Source: Agrocybe praecox (taxonomy: Eukaryota > Basidiomycota > Agaricomycetes > Agaricales > Agrocybaceae). From it: 64,000 bases of DNA. The notes beneath the pieces were generated by a model. That model saw only the letters and a list, made by a program, of their open reading frames with translations. It was not told where the DNA came from and ran no database searches. The DNA lies in assembly GCA_964017145.1 (NCBI GenBank), contig OZ024840.1, positions 372,001 through 436,000 on the forward strand, in the 5' to 3' direction. Position 1 is the first letter of the stretch, and every line of letters starts with the position of its first letter. Shown here piece by piece: positions 32,926 through 44,062 of the stretch. A program made the translations under genes and the position numbers.

Positions 32926-33429
32926 ATGTTTTCTTCCAAATCACTCCTCACACTCCTAGCGAGCTCCGTCGCCTTCTCATCTGTGAATGCATTCACTGGT
33001 TATGGTGAGAAACAACTCACTTCTTTGATCATCACGACAGCCCGACGCCGCATATCTCACGCTCGTCTTCTACAGGAAAGCACTGGAACTTCGATGAAGT
33101 CACCAACTGCGGCATCTTTTGCAACCTAGTCAGCAACGTCAGAGTGGCTTTGCCCGCAGACCTCGTCGGGCAAAACCCCGTCGACAAGTGTTGCCACCCC
33201 GTTCATATTAGCTGTACGTTATATCTCATTATTTCAGAGTCCCTCTAAATCATTAATTTCATCTCGACTATACCCTCGACAGACAATGGTGTGAACATAG
33301 ACGCCACCTTCACCGATATCTACACGAAAGGCGCTCATTCTCAGAATATAACCTTGACCGACGAGGCTTTCCAGCTTCTGGCGCCGCTCAGCGAGAAGCA
33401 ATTGTTCCCCGTTGTTTGGAACTTCTGAT
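32926..33429 (+). CDS. Small secreted RlpA-like double-psi beta-barrel protein (copy C)
   Basis: Exons 32926-33004, 33076-33213 and 33283-33429; splice phases are the same as in the two genes at 5018 and 8841. A signal peptide (MFSSKSLLTLLASSVAFSSVNA) precedes FTGYGKHWNFDEVTNCGIFC, VRVALPADL, KCCHPVHISYNGVNIDATF, TKGAHSQNITLTDEAF and QLLAPLSEKQLF followed by PVVWNF. The GKHW start of exon 2, the CC pair, the NGxNIDATF strand and the C-terminal PVVWN are conserved in all three. Lying 24 kb from the others and not in a visible duplicated block, it is an older paralogue. Role as for the family: extracellular, cell-wall-associated, enzymatic activity doubtful. Confidence 0.75.
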
Positions 33430-33570
33430 GTGTGGGCTGAGGAGAATGAGAACAAATCCGATGTAAATATACTTTTGGGATTCGTATCACAAGTTGTTCG
33501 TCGGTAATTAAATATGGATGCGATTTCTATTTTTAAACCTTTGCTTTATTCAAGCTCTTCCAGCTGAAAA

Positions 33571-34062
33571 TCAAGTTTGGATGAGACCCGTACCCGCGTC
33601 TGCGTGGTTCTTTGAAGATGGTCTGGCAATGATTGGATGCGCATAAAATGGTAAAGAGGGCATATTTCCGTGAATGATTGCTGCCGAGGTTGATTGAGAT
33701 TGATTTGTTCCCGGTACCGCTGCCAGCGGTAGAACATTTGGACTTGATTGAATGAGATTAGGTGTTATGGGGAGTTTATCCTCGTTCACCGGGACTGCTA
33801 CGCCTATAGCCGGTGGAGCAACCGTGACAACAGCCCCTGGAGACTGTGTTAGGGCCACAGGATTCGGAGCAAGAATGCCCAATAATCCAGATAAAAGAGG
33901 TCCGACGATTGGAATTGAGGGTAAGAGAGACGTATTTTTATTGACACTGGCGCTGGCATTCTTGTTACTGGAAAGTGGTTTTCCTATCACTTCTAACTGC
34001 CGAGAAATGATCACAACGGTGGTATAAAGCAGCACAAATTTGAAGTGACCGAGATACCTCAT
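33571..34062 (-). CDS. Hypothetical secreted or membrane-anchored protein
   Basis: An unspliced 163-codon frame. Residues about 6-25 (HFKFVLLYTTVVIISRQLEV) are hydrophobic and could be a signal peptide or anchor. The remainder is rich in Pro, Ser, Asn and Val with several N-glycosylation sequons (NAS, NTS, NQS) and a hydrophobic proline-bounded stretch, IPIVGPLLSGLLGILAP. I do not recognise a family. It converges on the 3' end of the DPBB gene at 32926, with about 140 bp between. Coding status rests on the length of the frame and the plausible N-terminus only. Confidence 0.4.
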   Translation of the reverse strand: MRYLGHFKFVLLYTTVVIISRQLEVIGKPLSSNKNASASVNKNTSLLPSIPIVGPLLSGLLGILAPNPVALTQSPGAVVTVAPPAIGVAVPVNEDKLPITPNLIQSSPNVLPLAAVPGTNQSQSTSAAIIHGNMPSLPFYAHPIIARPSSKNHADAGTGLIQT

Positions 34063-34907
34063 CTTCTATACGTGCTCAAGTCAATCAAAATAGGTATACA
34101 TGAAAATTAAATAAGACACACCTTTGGTAAGTTCACACCCGTGCTGGTGATTTCAGACTTCTGTTTACCTTTGCCCTTTTATACTCGCATTGCGCACTCA
34201 ACGCGGCGCGTAAGGAGGCGCGGGGTTTCAAATATTTTGCTGACTGGCATGTAAGCACTAGAAGCGCTGTCGATCCAAGCTTCAGACTCGCAGGAAGGTT
34301 TCTACGACCATGTGTAAGAGGTCATTTATGTCATGTGCGAAGGCATTTGACTAGGAATTTGGGTACCTCTTCGACAGTTTGGTGGCGTCTGTGTCATAGT
34401 AGGGCTCCTATGTAGTGTTAAATTATGGTCGGGAAGAAGAAGGCATAATTCTACACTAATTTCACCAGTACATGACAGCAGTAAGTAGTGTACGGTACGC
34501 GGCGGGTAGTCATCGAAGTACTAAATTAGCATATTACTCGCGTCACGATTTTAGGAGACAACGTCATCCTTTTCCTCCACCAGTAAAAGGTATGTTGTTA
34601 TTTCAACTGAGGCGATAATAATAATGCAACACATTAATAAGAGTAATGGCAGAAAGTTAGCAGAAGGCAATGAATTAGCGAACAACAGATGTGCCGCAAT
34701 CTTATCTAATCTAAGAAAAGCACTGCCACAATGATATTAATATACATTATGACAAATCTTTCTGTGTGATTCCAGCTAGCCACGTGGAGGAAGGCAAATT
34801 GTACGAGTTCTCGGTAAACGACCACCCTGTGGGTTCTTTGGCAGCCTAGGGCTCAGATTTAAGACTGTTTCCTGATGTTTTCTGCGTAGAAATCTCTCTG
34901 GCCTTTA
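34063..34907. other. Intergenic between divergent genes
   Basis: No coding feature is seen. The stretch should hold the promoters of the hypothetical gene at 34062 (minus) and the transcription factor at 34908 (plus). Confidence 0.4.
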
Positions 34908-36872
34908 ATGCCTCCTTGTAAGGGCCACAAAAAGTCAAGGAAAGGATGTTTAGTGTGTAAACGCCGAAGAGTTAAAGTATGCATCGGACAATCCATCACT
35001 ATTCCGCATTCTTTCAATTCATATTTATAAAGGGATGCTAATATTATTTGTTTTTGATAGTGTGACGAGGGACATCCACACTGCGCAAATTGTAAAAGGC
35101 GGGGAACGACTGAAGAATGCATTTACCCTACCACGGATGGCTTATGCGACGACGGCGACGCTCCTTCGGTGTCAACACCAGCCCTCATAGGGGTGGTTCT
35201 TTCGCGAGCGCCTTTCGGACAATGCACCTGCGGCCATTCACACACCTATCCTACACGTTCAACTTTATCCGTTGAATTTCCGGGCGCATTGCCAGCCTGC
35301 TTTCTTCTCAATTTTCTTCCCAAAACTCGGTCGTTGGAAACGTCAAATTTTGTCCAAAAAAGTGTCATGGTAGCGAAGGATCAAGGACTCTCCTTAATCG
35401 ATCTCACCCTCCTTCATCACTTTACGATTCACACGTCGAGGAGAATGACGATATCTGGGGATTCTCATATATGGAAGGTGTGGTCTGAAACTGCACCCAA
35501 GATTGGGCAGTCGTATCCTTTTGTTATGCATGCAATTTTGGCGGCCGCAGCTGCACACATCAACAGGGCTGATACCATGCTCGTAGGACAACACCATTAC
35601 CTCGAAGCGTTAAATGGAATCAAAGACAAACTAAAAGAAGATGGAGGTCGAGGGATAACAGAAGAAAACTGCCATGCTCTATTCCTCGCTGTAAATATAT
35701 GTAACATGTACGCCCTGTCAGCGAACCGTTATCTCCTCACTACGTATCCAGCACACGACGAGGGATACCAAGAATTGGATGCGACGTGGACGTCGCTGAC
35801 GCGCAGTTTGTTCGGTATTTTGGACAGGTCATGGGCATGGGTCATAAACGGACCCATTGGTTCTATCATCCTTCCTTATCAAACATTGACGTCCCCGACT
35901 ATCCGCACACTTTCAACTCGCACTGAAGCAATGCTATCGGAGTTGCTGAAGCTGTGTGGCGATGGTTCCATTGACGGGGCTGCGGAGGAATTGAAAGACG
36001 TACAGACGGCCACGGCATACTTCGTTGCTGTATGGAACTTGCGGAAGCTATGGAGTGCCCTGGAGGCGTACGCTGCATGCGAAGAAGAGCCATCGAAGTC
36101 TTCTGAACTATCCGACTCCGCAATCATCTCCAGTTTCGACGAGGCATCAGACTCATCCAATAGCGCAACTTCAGCTTCAGCTGCAAGGGAAAGAAAACAT
36201 CACTCAGATAGAGCCCGGCGGCTCCATTCCACCATTTTCCAGTTTGTCCTGCGCACCCCCGCCAAATTTTGGGACGCTTTGGACATGAAGAGACCGAGAG
36301 CTCTGATCATATACGCGTACTTCATAGTATGCTTCGAGGCTGTAAACTTCGGTTGCGAGTCGGCTGCGCAGCCGATGTCGGATACAGAGTCTGGTCAGGA
36401 GGCTCCAGCGGCAACTTGGTGGATCCTAGGACGGGTTGAATGTGATCTGCGCTGTGTCGAAGACGAGTTACGTATTATTGGGATTTTCGAAATTTGGCGG
36501 GATTGGATCGCGGGGGCGTGGAAGATTAGAGATGGACTCAGGAAGGGCTGGTGGCTCAACGTCAACGACTTCAATGAAGAGGGTGCCGGGACTGGGGCAT
36601 TCCATGCTGGTGCCTTGGCTTCAATTGGGCACACGCGCGCAGGACATGAACTCGACTATGACGCGATGTATTCGCAGCATCATCCATCGAGGTTGAATTC
36701 CATGTCTGCGTACCCGCAACCTTTTGATCCTTTTGATTTGACGGCAAATTATCCATTGTCGAGTTTTGATGAACACTGGATCGCAAACTTGTTACCTCTA
36801 GGCCCACCATCCGTGGCGGGCTTCATCGACTTCGAGGAGAACACGGAGGAATTTCACGGACGGACATTGTAA
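34908..36872 (+). CDS. Zn(II)2Cys6 fungal transcription factor
   Basis: Two exons: a short first exon 34908-34976 (23 codons, start ATG 34908) and 35061-36872, about 626 residues in all. The intron splits the zinc cluster: exon 1 ends GCLVCKRRRVK and exon 2 starts CDEGHPHCANCKRRGTTEEC. Together they give C-x2-C-x6-C-x6-C-x2-C-x8-C, a complete binuclear zinc DNA-binding domain. The middle region (LIDLTLLHHFTIHTSRRMTI, then FVMHAILAAAAAHINR) is the fungal-specific regulatory domain found in many such factors (Fungal_trans_2 style). A Ser/Glu-rich linker lies near residues 310-345. It acts in the nucleus; target genes are unknown. The P450 gene 650 bp downstream on the opposite strand converges with it, and a regulatory link is only a guess. 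Confidence 0.85.
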
Positions 36873-37521
36873 CAGCGTCCGTCGACCTGAATTATTACGT
36901 CGTAATCGATCTCGTTCTGTCCAGCTTCGGCTTTGCGCTGGACCCTGGTTTATTAGTTCCATTTCGCCCTCCGAGTCATCGTCAAAGAGGTATTACATCC
37001 TGGACTCAACGGAGTCGACGCGTTTCGTATCACCTATGAGGTTTGCCGACAGTTGTGACCTAGCGTCAGTTCAACATATTCAGTACACAATGCACATGGA
37101 CAAAAGCCCCCCAATGACAATACACAATAACCTTATTTTGGTTCTGATTTTGCGACGTCCCCACGGGCACAAATACCCCAAAATAGGACTGATCCATGCC
37201 ATATTCACGAAGAAGTTCACATTTCTACGCAATGGTGCACGTTCGCAACTCGTACGTCGTCTTTCTCAACCATCTCTTTGTCCCCCCCCCCCTTTTTTTT
37301 TGAAAAAAAAAAAACTAGATGTTTGATGTTTCTTGATTTTTTCGGTTCTCCTTGGCTGTCGTTATCTGGTCAAAACAAGCTGATCTTTCTTTCATTTCCA
37401 GGTTTCTCCCCCTTCCTTCAAGTTTACTACTAGTTTTTTTCCCTTTCTTTTTCGTACCTTTATGCTTGCGAAAATTACGCCACCCCTAACCTCCAAACCG
37501 TGCTGCTCGATTAAGTGCTTC
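36873..37521. other. Convergent intergenic region with homopolymer runs
   Basis: At about 37280-37316 a run of C is followed by nine T, G and twelve A, a potential hairpin and a likely assembly weak spot. It lies between the 3' ends of the transcription factor and the P450. No gene is seen. Confidence 0.5.
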
Positions 37522-39591
37522 CTATCTTTTTCTGGGGATGAATCGACACCTGAATCGTGTTGGGTGACTGCGTTATGACTCAGTATAACATCCAGTGCAG
37601 GAGTGATCAAGTCAAGTCATACCTCGTAATACCCGTATCGAACTGCCCGCGAGGGATCACTACAGGCTTCCCGTCGTCTCCGATAACAGGCGAAATGGTG
37701 AACGTAGCGAGAATATGTGCCATAGCAATCCAGATGCTCGCATCTGCGAGGTGACGTCCAGGACATATGCTAAGTAACGTTAGTAACTCGTGTTCGAAAT
37801 TTATAACCCTATCCCAATATTGCGGTAGAACTTACCGGCGCCCAAATCCGAATTGGCCAACTGGACGTGGTTCTCCTCGTAGATATCGAGATGGGTCAAA
37901 TTGGTGCGGTTCTTTGTATATATCTTCATTCCACATGATGCCCCTGTATTGGTATTCAATCTTGTCAGTGATAAAACGATTACTGACTATGATAGTCCGA
38001 CATACCATGTATTTGCGAAGACTATAGACCCCTTCGGGATGAACATGCCGTTATATATGTCATCTTCTGTAGAGCAGTGGGGTACACCTGCGAGCTCAGC
38101 ATGTTAGAAACACCGATAAATGAAATCGCGCGACATCTACGAACCTGTAGGTACAGAGCTATGCCACCTATAGGTTTCGTCTATGACGTCTTCGAGGTAT
38201 GGTAAGCATCCACGGTCTGCAAACTCGGGTAGCCTGTCTTCTCCAATGATTGTCTCAATTTCTTCTTGAGCTTTGACTTGAACTTCAGGATGAAGTACCA
38301 TTGCATACATAAATACATAAAGCGTGGCCCACGTCTGTAAGGCAGATGAAATAGTTTGGCGCGTTGCCTTTCGAAATATAAAGAGTGATGGTCGTACCGT
38401 ATCTGCGCCAGCCACATAGCTGATTCCGCATACTCCTTTTATGTCCTCAGAGCTATATGAATAATTATCGCCCTCGTTCTTGAGACCTTCCAGATGTTTT
38501 TCCAGAAGTGACTCTTTTGCGGTTCCGTCTGCCTGAAAAGAGAATCTATTTACACTTCGTTTCTCTGGAACATGAATTACCTGGGCGTACCATTTGTTTC
38601 TGAACATCTTCATACGGATAGTTATACATGCGATCAATGTAAGGTCGTATTTCTCTAGCTTGAGTGGCCGCGAGCGTTCCTGGAAACCACGAAGGAAAGT
38701 GTCTTACTTTCGAACAGACCTGGATTAGTCTCTATAGAATGATATAAGATTTTTCCTCACTTACAGAATGGTATAAGATCGACAGGATTGCTTCCGGGAT
38801 TTGCGCACTGCGACATCCAGTAAGTCACGTCCGACATTATTTTGAGATATGGATCATCATTCGCTTCGACATCTCTTCCATAGACAATACGAAGGATGAT
38901 AGCAGAGGAGTATCTTGTCGACGCGTCAATATACGAGGCTGTCCATGACAGCAGGTTGTTCAAAACACGTACCTGTTCAAGTGCTCGACAAAGTCCTCTG
39001 GGGATGATTGCAGGTTTTGTACCAATCTCTCTGCCTCTAGAGTTTGCGATTCGTGGTATGAGCTACATGTATCGCGATGAAAGTAGTCGTTAAGGATCTT
39101 TCTGTGCTTGACGAAATCTTTTCCGTATTGCATCTGCACGACGTTTTTAATGAAACCCATCCTATGACATTCCAAGCTTTATCGCTAAAATTGGCAGATG
39201 TTGTTGGCATGTACGCACATTCCAAGTATAGTCGAGGGGAGACGATTGCTATAATTGAGACTGCGTTTCTCTAGGAGTTCTGTTGCCGCTTCAACGCTAT
39301 TAAGGATAATTATAGTCCCCCCAGGGAACTGCAAAGATGTGACCTTGCCTGTGCATCAAAAACGTTAAAGACCTCGTGCGAGGAGACAAAATGAATGCAC
39401 ATACCATATTTCTTAGACAGCTCGTGAAAAAATATGTGCGTATCAGTCAACGGAATGATGGCACTATGGCCAATTATCGGATATGAAGGAGGTCCAGGGG
39501 GCAGAGGGCATCCTTTTCTCGCCCGATAACGACTGATATTTTGCCAAAGAATTAGAGCGCCTAGAAGTATTACCAGCAGCATGAGGAACAT
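37522..39591 (-). CDS. Cytochrome P450 monooxygenase
   Basis: About 11 exons can be joined from ATG 39591 to TAG 37522, giving roughly 500 residues, the normal size. The N-terminal anchor FLMLLVILLGALILW is followed by the proline hinge PLPPGPPSYPIIGH. Later blocks are VVQMQYGKDFVKHRKILNDY (helix C region), YSSAIILRIVYGRDVE, the I-helix oxygen-binding motif YVAGADT joined to TWATLYVF, the K-helix ExxR in LEDVIDETYRW, the FDPSRYL region and the heme loop FGFGRR plus ICPGRHLAD, with the Cys ligand just after a splice junction. It is an ER-bound heme enzyme needing a P450 reductase. The substrate is unknown; it has the look of the large CYP families expanded in wood-decay and litter mushrooms. 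Two codon-splitting junctions (39.16 and 38.76 kb) are my best reading. Confidence 0.88.
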
Positions 39592-41838
39592 AGTGGGTAC
39601 CTTGACTGAGTAGCTACGTCCTGCCGATTATATATACAATTTTACAAGCGCCACTGGATCATAGAAGTATGAATTACACAGAATGAGGAGACTAACCGGG
39701 TTTGGTATAAGGAAGAATCTGCTGGCCTCCCACAGTCGCTCCTTTACGGTAGAGGACGTAACTGTTCCAACACATGTATTACAATACTTACATTCTCCAT
39801 CAAATAAAAATATCCTGCGTGCTCGCAGACTCAATTCCATGAAAATAGACCCGTCGCCGCCCCCCTTGGAGACTGGAGTATCAACCCGCCTGATTGTAAC
39901 ACTCATTCAAAAGCATCCACAAACTACAACCTTATATTGGAAAAATCGAGTATGATATGCTTTTTTTGTAACTTAATAAGAGATTTGGCATCTGTTCATT
40001 TAAGTCAGCGTGGCCCGCGTTGGGTTTGTGATAGAGGTCTCTGGACTGCAATGGTTGGTTTCGTTATGAGGACGGTTAAAGGTGTCGAGAACCCTTGGAT
40101 GATGGCAGTTATGAGGTTCGATCAAATGATATCCCCGGAGGGGAAAACCCTGACGGCTTTGGCCGGCATACCATTTCTGGGCACTCAGAAATGAATCCTC
40201 GCTCGAACATGCGCCTGGTCGAACTTCTTACACTGAATCAAGAAGAGCAGCAGCACCCCGGCGCTTAAGCTCTTATTGTAGCTTTATAGATTCTGGGTAG
40301 CATAAATAGTAAGATAAAATGCCTGCATTTCATAATTAACCACCCGGTAATATGAAATATATTGCATACAAGTTTTCCCTCAGTGGATCTACCTAAGTTC
40401 TAACTGCACTCTTTATAATTTATTACACCGGGACCCCATGAGACATCATTTACCAGACGTATGTGAAAGATGAATTTTTCAAAGTGAGCCCATGTCTCAG
40501 AATGACCACCCGAGAGCTATCAAGCGAAGATATTTTCGATATGTCGTCCCAATCACTGTTGAGAAAGACTTTTTTAAAACAAGTCATTCACTGCACTGCC
40601 TGTCTCCATCATAGAAATCTAGTGAAATTCTGCGTGCATGTTGAGACGTAACCTCGCGTAATACGCGCTAGAAATCATCAATAATGTTAACTGGACAGCT
40701 GGCTCCATCGCCTTTAAGAGTCGTGCATGCAATGAGCCGGGTAGGGCACATCGTTGCTTTATTTTTTGGTGCAAATTTCAGGGAAGCCAGCTTATAGTCT
40801 ATCTTACTCAGCCAATTTTTTGACGACTGACAGTAGTACCGTATAGATTTAGACCTCAATGCGATTTTTTGGTCGGCTCATGAGTAAGCCTTTATGCACC
40901 GAATTACTCGCCGGAGGGTGTGTCAACCACAGAAAATTATTATTACAGAGTTTCCGGTACGTAAACCATATAGATGCATACTATATACTCATCGCTGAAC
41001 CAGTCAAGGTCCTACATATGTGCCGTATTCAAATATTCATCGTTGATGCCACTGAGTCATTGACGTGAGAAAAAGATTGACGCTCCATTCCCTATCTGCA
41101 CGTGACGGACCAAGGTCGTCGCCAAGCACTGCCATACTTGATTCCTGTTTAGCAATGGTTACAGTTTTTGTAGTAGAATGAGCGTACTCATCGTGTTCTA
41201 ACATACATTTATGCCTTGAATTCGTACCATCAATTAGAAATGATTTAGACGCGTGGACTCATTTTATTGGAAAACGTTCCTAATTCAGCTAGAGAAACAA
41301 ATTGGTCTCCAACGACCATCTCACCACGTCAACCACTTCAAGAGAGTGACAAGTGAAGTAATGCAGGAAAATATCGAGCGCAAAAATCCTATACGGCTGG
41401 TTGGCAGTGATTCTCGAATCGTCCTGCAAGATTATAATAACATTTAACTAGTCGTGAGAACAGACCGCTTCTTGCATAGCCGGATACCTCAGGCAAGAGT
41501 GGCGCCCTACACGTACAAATGGGGCATAGGACATTGCCCGCAGTCCTGTTTGTTTCTCCTACTATGTCGGGCTCTAAACGGAAGCATAATTGGGTTCTGG
41601 CGTGGTATTACATAGTAGTGAGTCATTTTGCGTATATATACGACAAAGCGTACCATTTCTTAATACCATAGTATAACTGTCACCCCCCGCCCCTCTCCTT
41701 TTTCATTTCTGCTGCCCAGACCCTCTTATCGAGGTAATTTTATATTCATCCAAAATACGGTCGGTAATATGCGGGCCGTCAAATGACGAGCGCTAACTAG
41801 GTCATCCATTAGAATCGATTCTGGTCTCTGATAATCGC
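39592..41838. other. Intergenic, no gene seen
   Basis: Over 2.2 kb of AT-rich DNA. Short frames at 39.6-40.2, 40.5, 40.9 and 41.3 kb have no family resemblance, no coherent splice structure and overlap one another. Nothing can be supported. Confidence 0.4.
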
Positions 41839-42579
41839 ATGCATAATGCATCCTCGCCCACCAAAGCGGTCCGTTTCAGCTTCTCAGACCGTATAATGGA
41901 GCCAGGAGATTCAGACGATGAGGAACGAAAAGAGGCACCTCGAAGCTCGGCTTCCTATCGATCTCCGCCGCCACCTGTTCCATCGCCCACATTTTCCGGC
42001 TCGACAGAGTCAACGACAGGTCCTATAACGCCACCGAGTCCTTTTTACCTCCCTTTATCAGATTTAAAGTCCCCAGCGTCCCCTTCTACTTCATCATCGA
42101 GTCCTGCCATTCCAAAACTTAATCCTGCTCTTAGTGGATTTGCCTCACTGATGCGGTGGAATATGGACGAAGATCCGACTGAAACCATAGCTCGCTATGA
42201 GCTTGAAGGGGACATTGATGAAGCTGCCTCGTTTCCTCCTGATGTTCACTTAGACCAGATGATGATTGTACATGAGGACATTCCCGACTGGCCACTTCTC
42301 GTTGAGAAAGAGGCTGAAGCGGACACTCTATCGGTAAAGCAGGTTATGCTTGGGCTGCACCAGCATGTTCTCAAGCTAGTGAAAGAAGAGCATGTTATGC
42401 AACAGTCCCCGAGTCGGAGAGAAATAATCTATAACTCTTACCGACGTCGGCCAACAAAGTCAGTGGCCGAGGGTGTTAGAAGGATTGATTATCTTGCTAA
42501 CAGAACTTTCTTGGGTCTGAGAGCTCAAGAATATGACGATTCTGAGGGTATCTGGGTCTTTACCCCGATCATTATGTAG
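41839..42579 (+). CDS. DUF6699-domain protein (1)
   Basis: A single-exon frame of 246 codons. Residues 1-90 are Ser/Pro-rich and probably disordered (SPPPPVPSPTFSGSTES). The C-terminal 150 residues match the basidiomycete DUF6699 layout: LNPALSGFASLMRWNMDEDP (opening 'Lhp.L......l.wdl'), MMIVHEDIPDWPLLVEKE, a helix region with SVKQVMLGLHQHV, a linker and VRRIDYLANRTFLGLRAQEY ending SEGIWVFTPIIM. The function of the family is unknown; it is abundant in mushroom genomes. The start at 41839 has an in-frame second ATG at residue 20. It is probably intracellular as no signal peptide is visible. Confidence 0.7.
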   Translation: MHNASSPTKAVRFSFSDRIMEPGDSDDEERKEAPRSSASYRSPPPPVPSPTFSGSTESTTGPITPPSPFYLPLSDLKSPASPSTSSSSPAIPKLNPALSGFASLMRWNMDEDPTETIARYELEGDIDEAASFPPDVHLDQMMIVHEDIPDWPLLVEKEAEADTLSVKQVMLGLHQHVLKLVKEEHVMQQSPSRREIIYNSYRRRPTKSVAEGVRRIDYLANRTFLGLRAQEYDDSEGIWVFTPIIM

Positions 42580-44062
42580 TTATAAACTACACCTCTGGGA
42601 TACTAGAACTTGTATAAATATGACGCCTCTAAAGTAGATGACATACTAGTAATAATGTATTATAGGGCGGTGTTCTTGGACTTGAGGATTACTCGGAGTC
42701 CTGTGAACGTCAGTGTTAATTACTCATTATTCTGAAGATAGCTATACTTGGTATAACGACGATTGCAGTACATACTGCTACTTGGCCACATAAAACTAAG
42801 CCAGGATATCGCCTCACAACCCTAGACCACAGGATAACCAAGTAAGTATCACGTCGGAACACAGGTTTAGACTCTATTTATAGTACACACCCGCTTGCCG
42901 CCCACAGCCCTATGCGTGTGAAATACTTACTAATCCTGTGCCACATGTGCCTAATTCTTTCCTCTTATCAAACGTAGTCTGGTTAATGAACTTTTTGCAA
43001 GCTGGATACTTATTGGACTTGCTAAAATCATTCAAAAATACAATCTATCAAAACGGGAACTCCGATGGCCATGAACGAGTAAGTACGTCTTATAACTAAT
43101 TAAACAACAATGTATGTACTGAATATGTATTATGGATTCAAGTGTTCAAGTCTAGGAGCGTATCTGACCGGTCCACCCCGGATACCTTTCATAGCTCAAA
43201 GCGTGCAGTACGTCCTGACAGAGAATTTCGTATTCGTGGTTCTAATACTTATATCATAATGCATGAAAGGGGCACAAGTGCGATTTCTCCGAGTACGAAG
43301 CCTAGTGTGTAAGCGATTCTCCGAGGAAACTCAATTTTACGTCTAAATATCCTCATCATGATTCTTCCCGGGACAGTTGACACTGTACACAACACCGATG
43401 GAGGCCCGACACCTTTTCTAGTTTGTGATCATTCAATGGTCAGGCTATCTACTACGACTACTGCTACGTATCAAAGGGTCTGTCGATATATCTGCGTCGA
43501 GCATCAACTAGTAGGGCTAGTAGGGTGGTTCAACCCAGTTGTGCGTAATCCTCGTGTGCCCTTAGAATCGCTCCGCTACATGCCGCTGTCCCCTCCGAGA
43601 TTGCTATCACATTCAGAGCTTTCAGCGACATGGCATATCAATATGGAGCAACGTGGGCCAATGTTTTAACAAGTCCGAAAAACAACCAAAAAACCTTACG
43701 CCTTAAAGGTCTCCTGGGACCTTTGTGTGGATGCGATGGTGAATGGCTTTCTATATACGCTCAAGTGTGTATTTTTGCCTTAAACCGCCAATAGTCTTTT
43801 GATGTTGTTATTCATGCGCACTTCTTAGATTTCAACGTCAGGAACCGGTAGTCAATATTTCAATCATCGTCACTAAATTGACAGATGCGCCGAGCAGAAC
43901 TTTCAATCACGACCTAATTATAGCGCATCAAGTTGTACGGATACAGTACCTGAAGGCCTGTTAGTTGGAAATTACAGGGAGGTTGGACATATTTAAGATT
44001 CCAACCGTAGTGTGTTCAAGCCCCAGCCCCCAGAGCCCGTTTGCCCTCGACTCGAAACTAAA
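42580..44062. other. Intergenic, no gene seen
   Basis: A 103-codon frame at 43358-43669 has no family resemblance and is not accepted. No repeats stand out. Confidence 0.4.

Noticed and set aside
39628..40651. ORFs of 60-92 codons between the P450 and the DUF6699 gene
   Set aside because: Overlapping, AT-driven and without conserved motifs.
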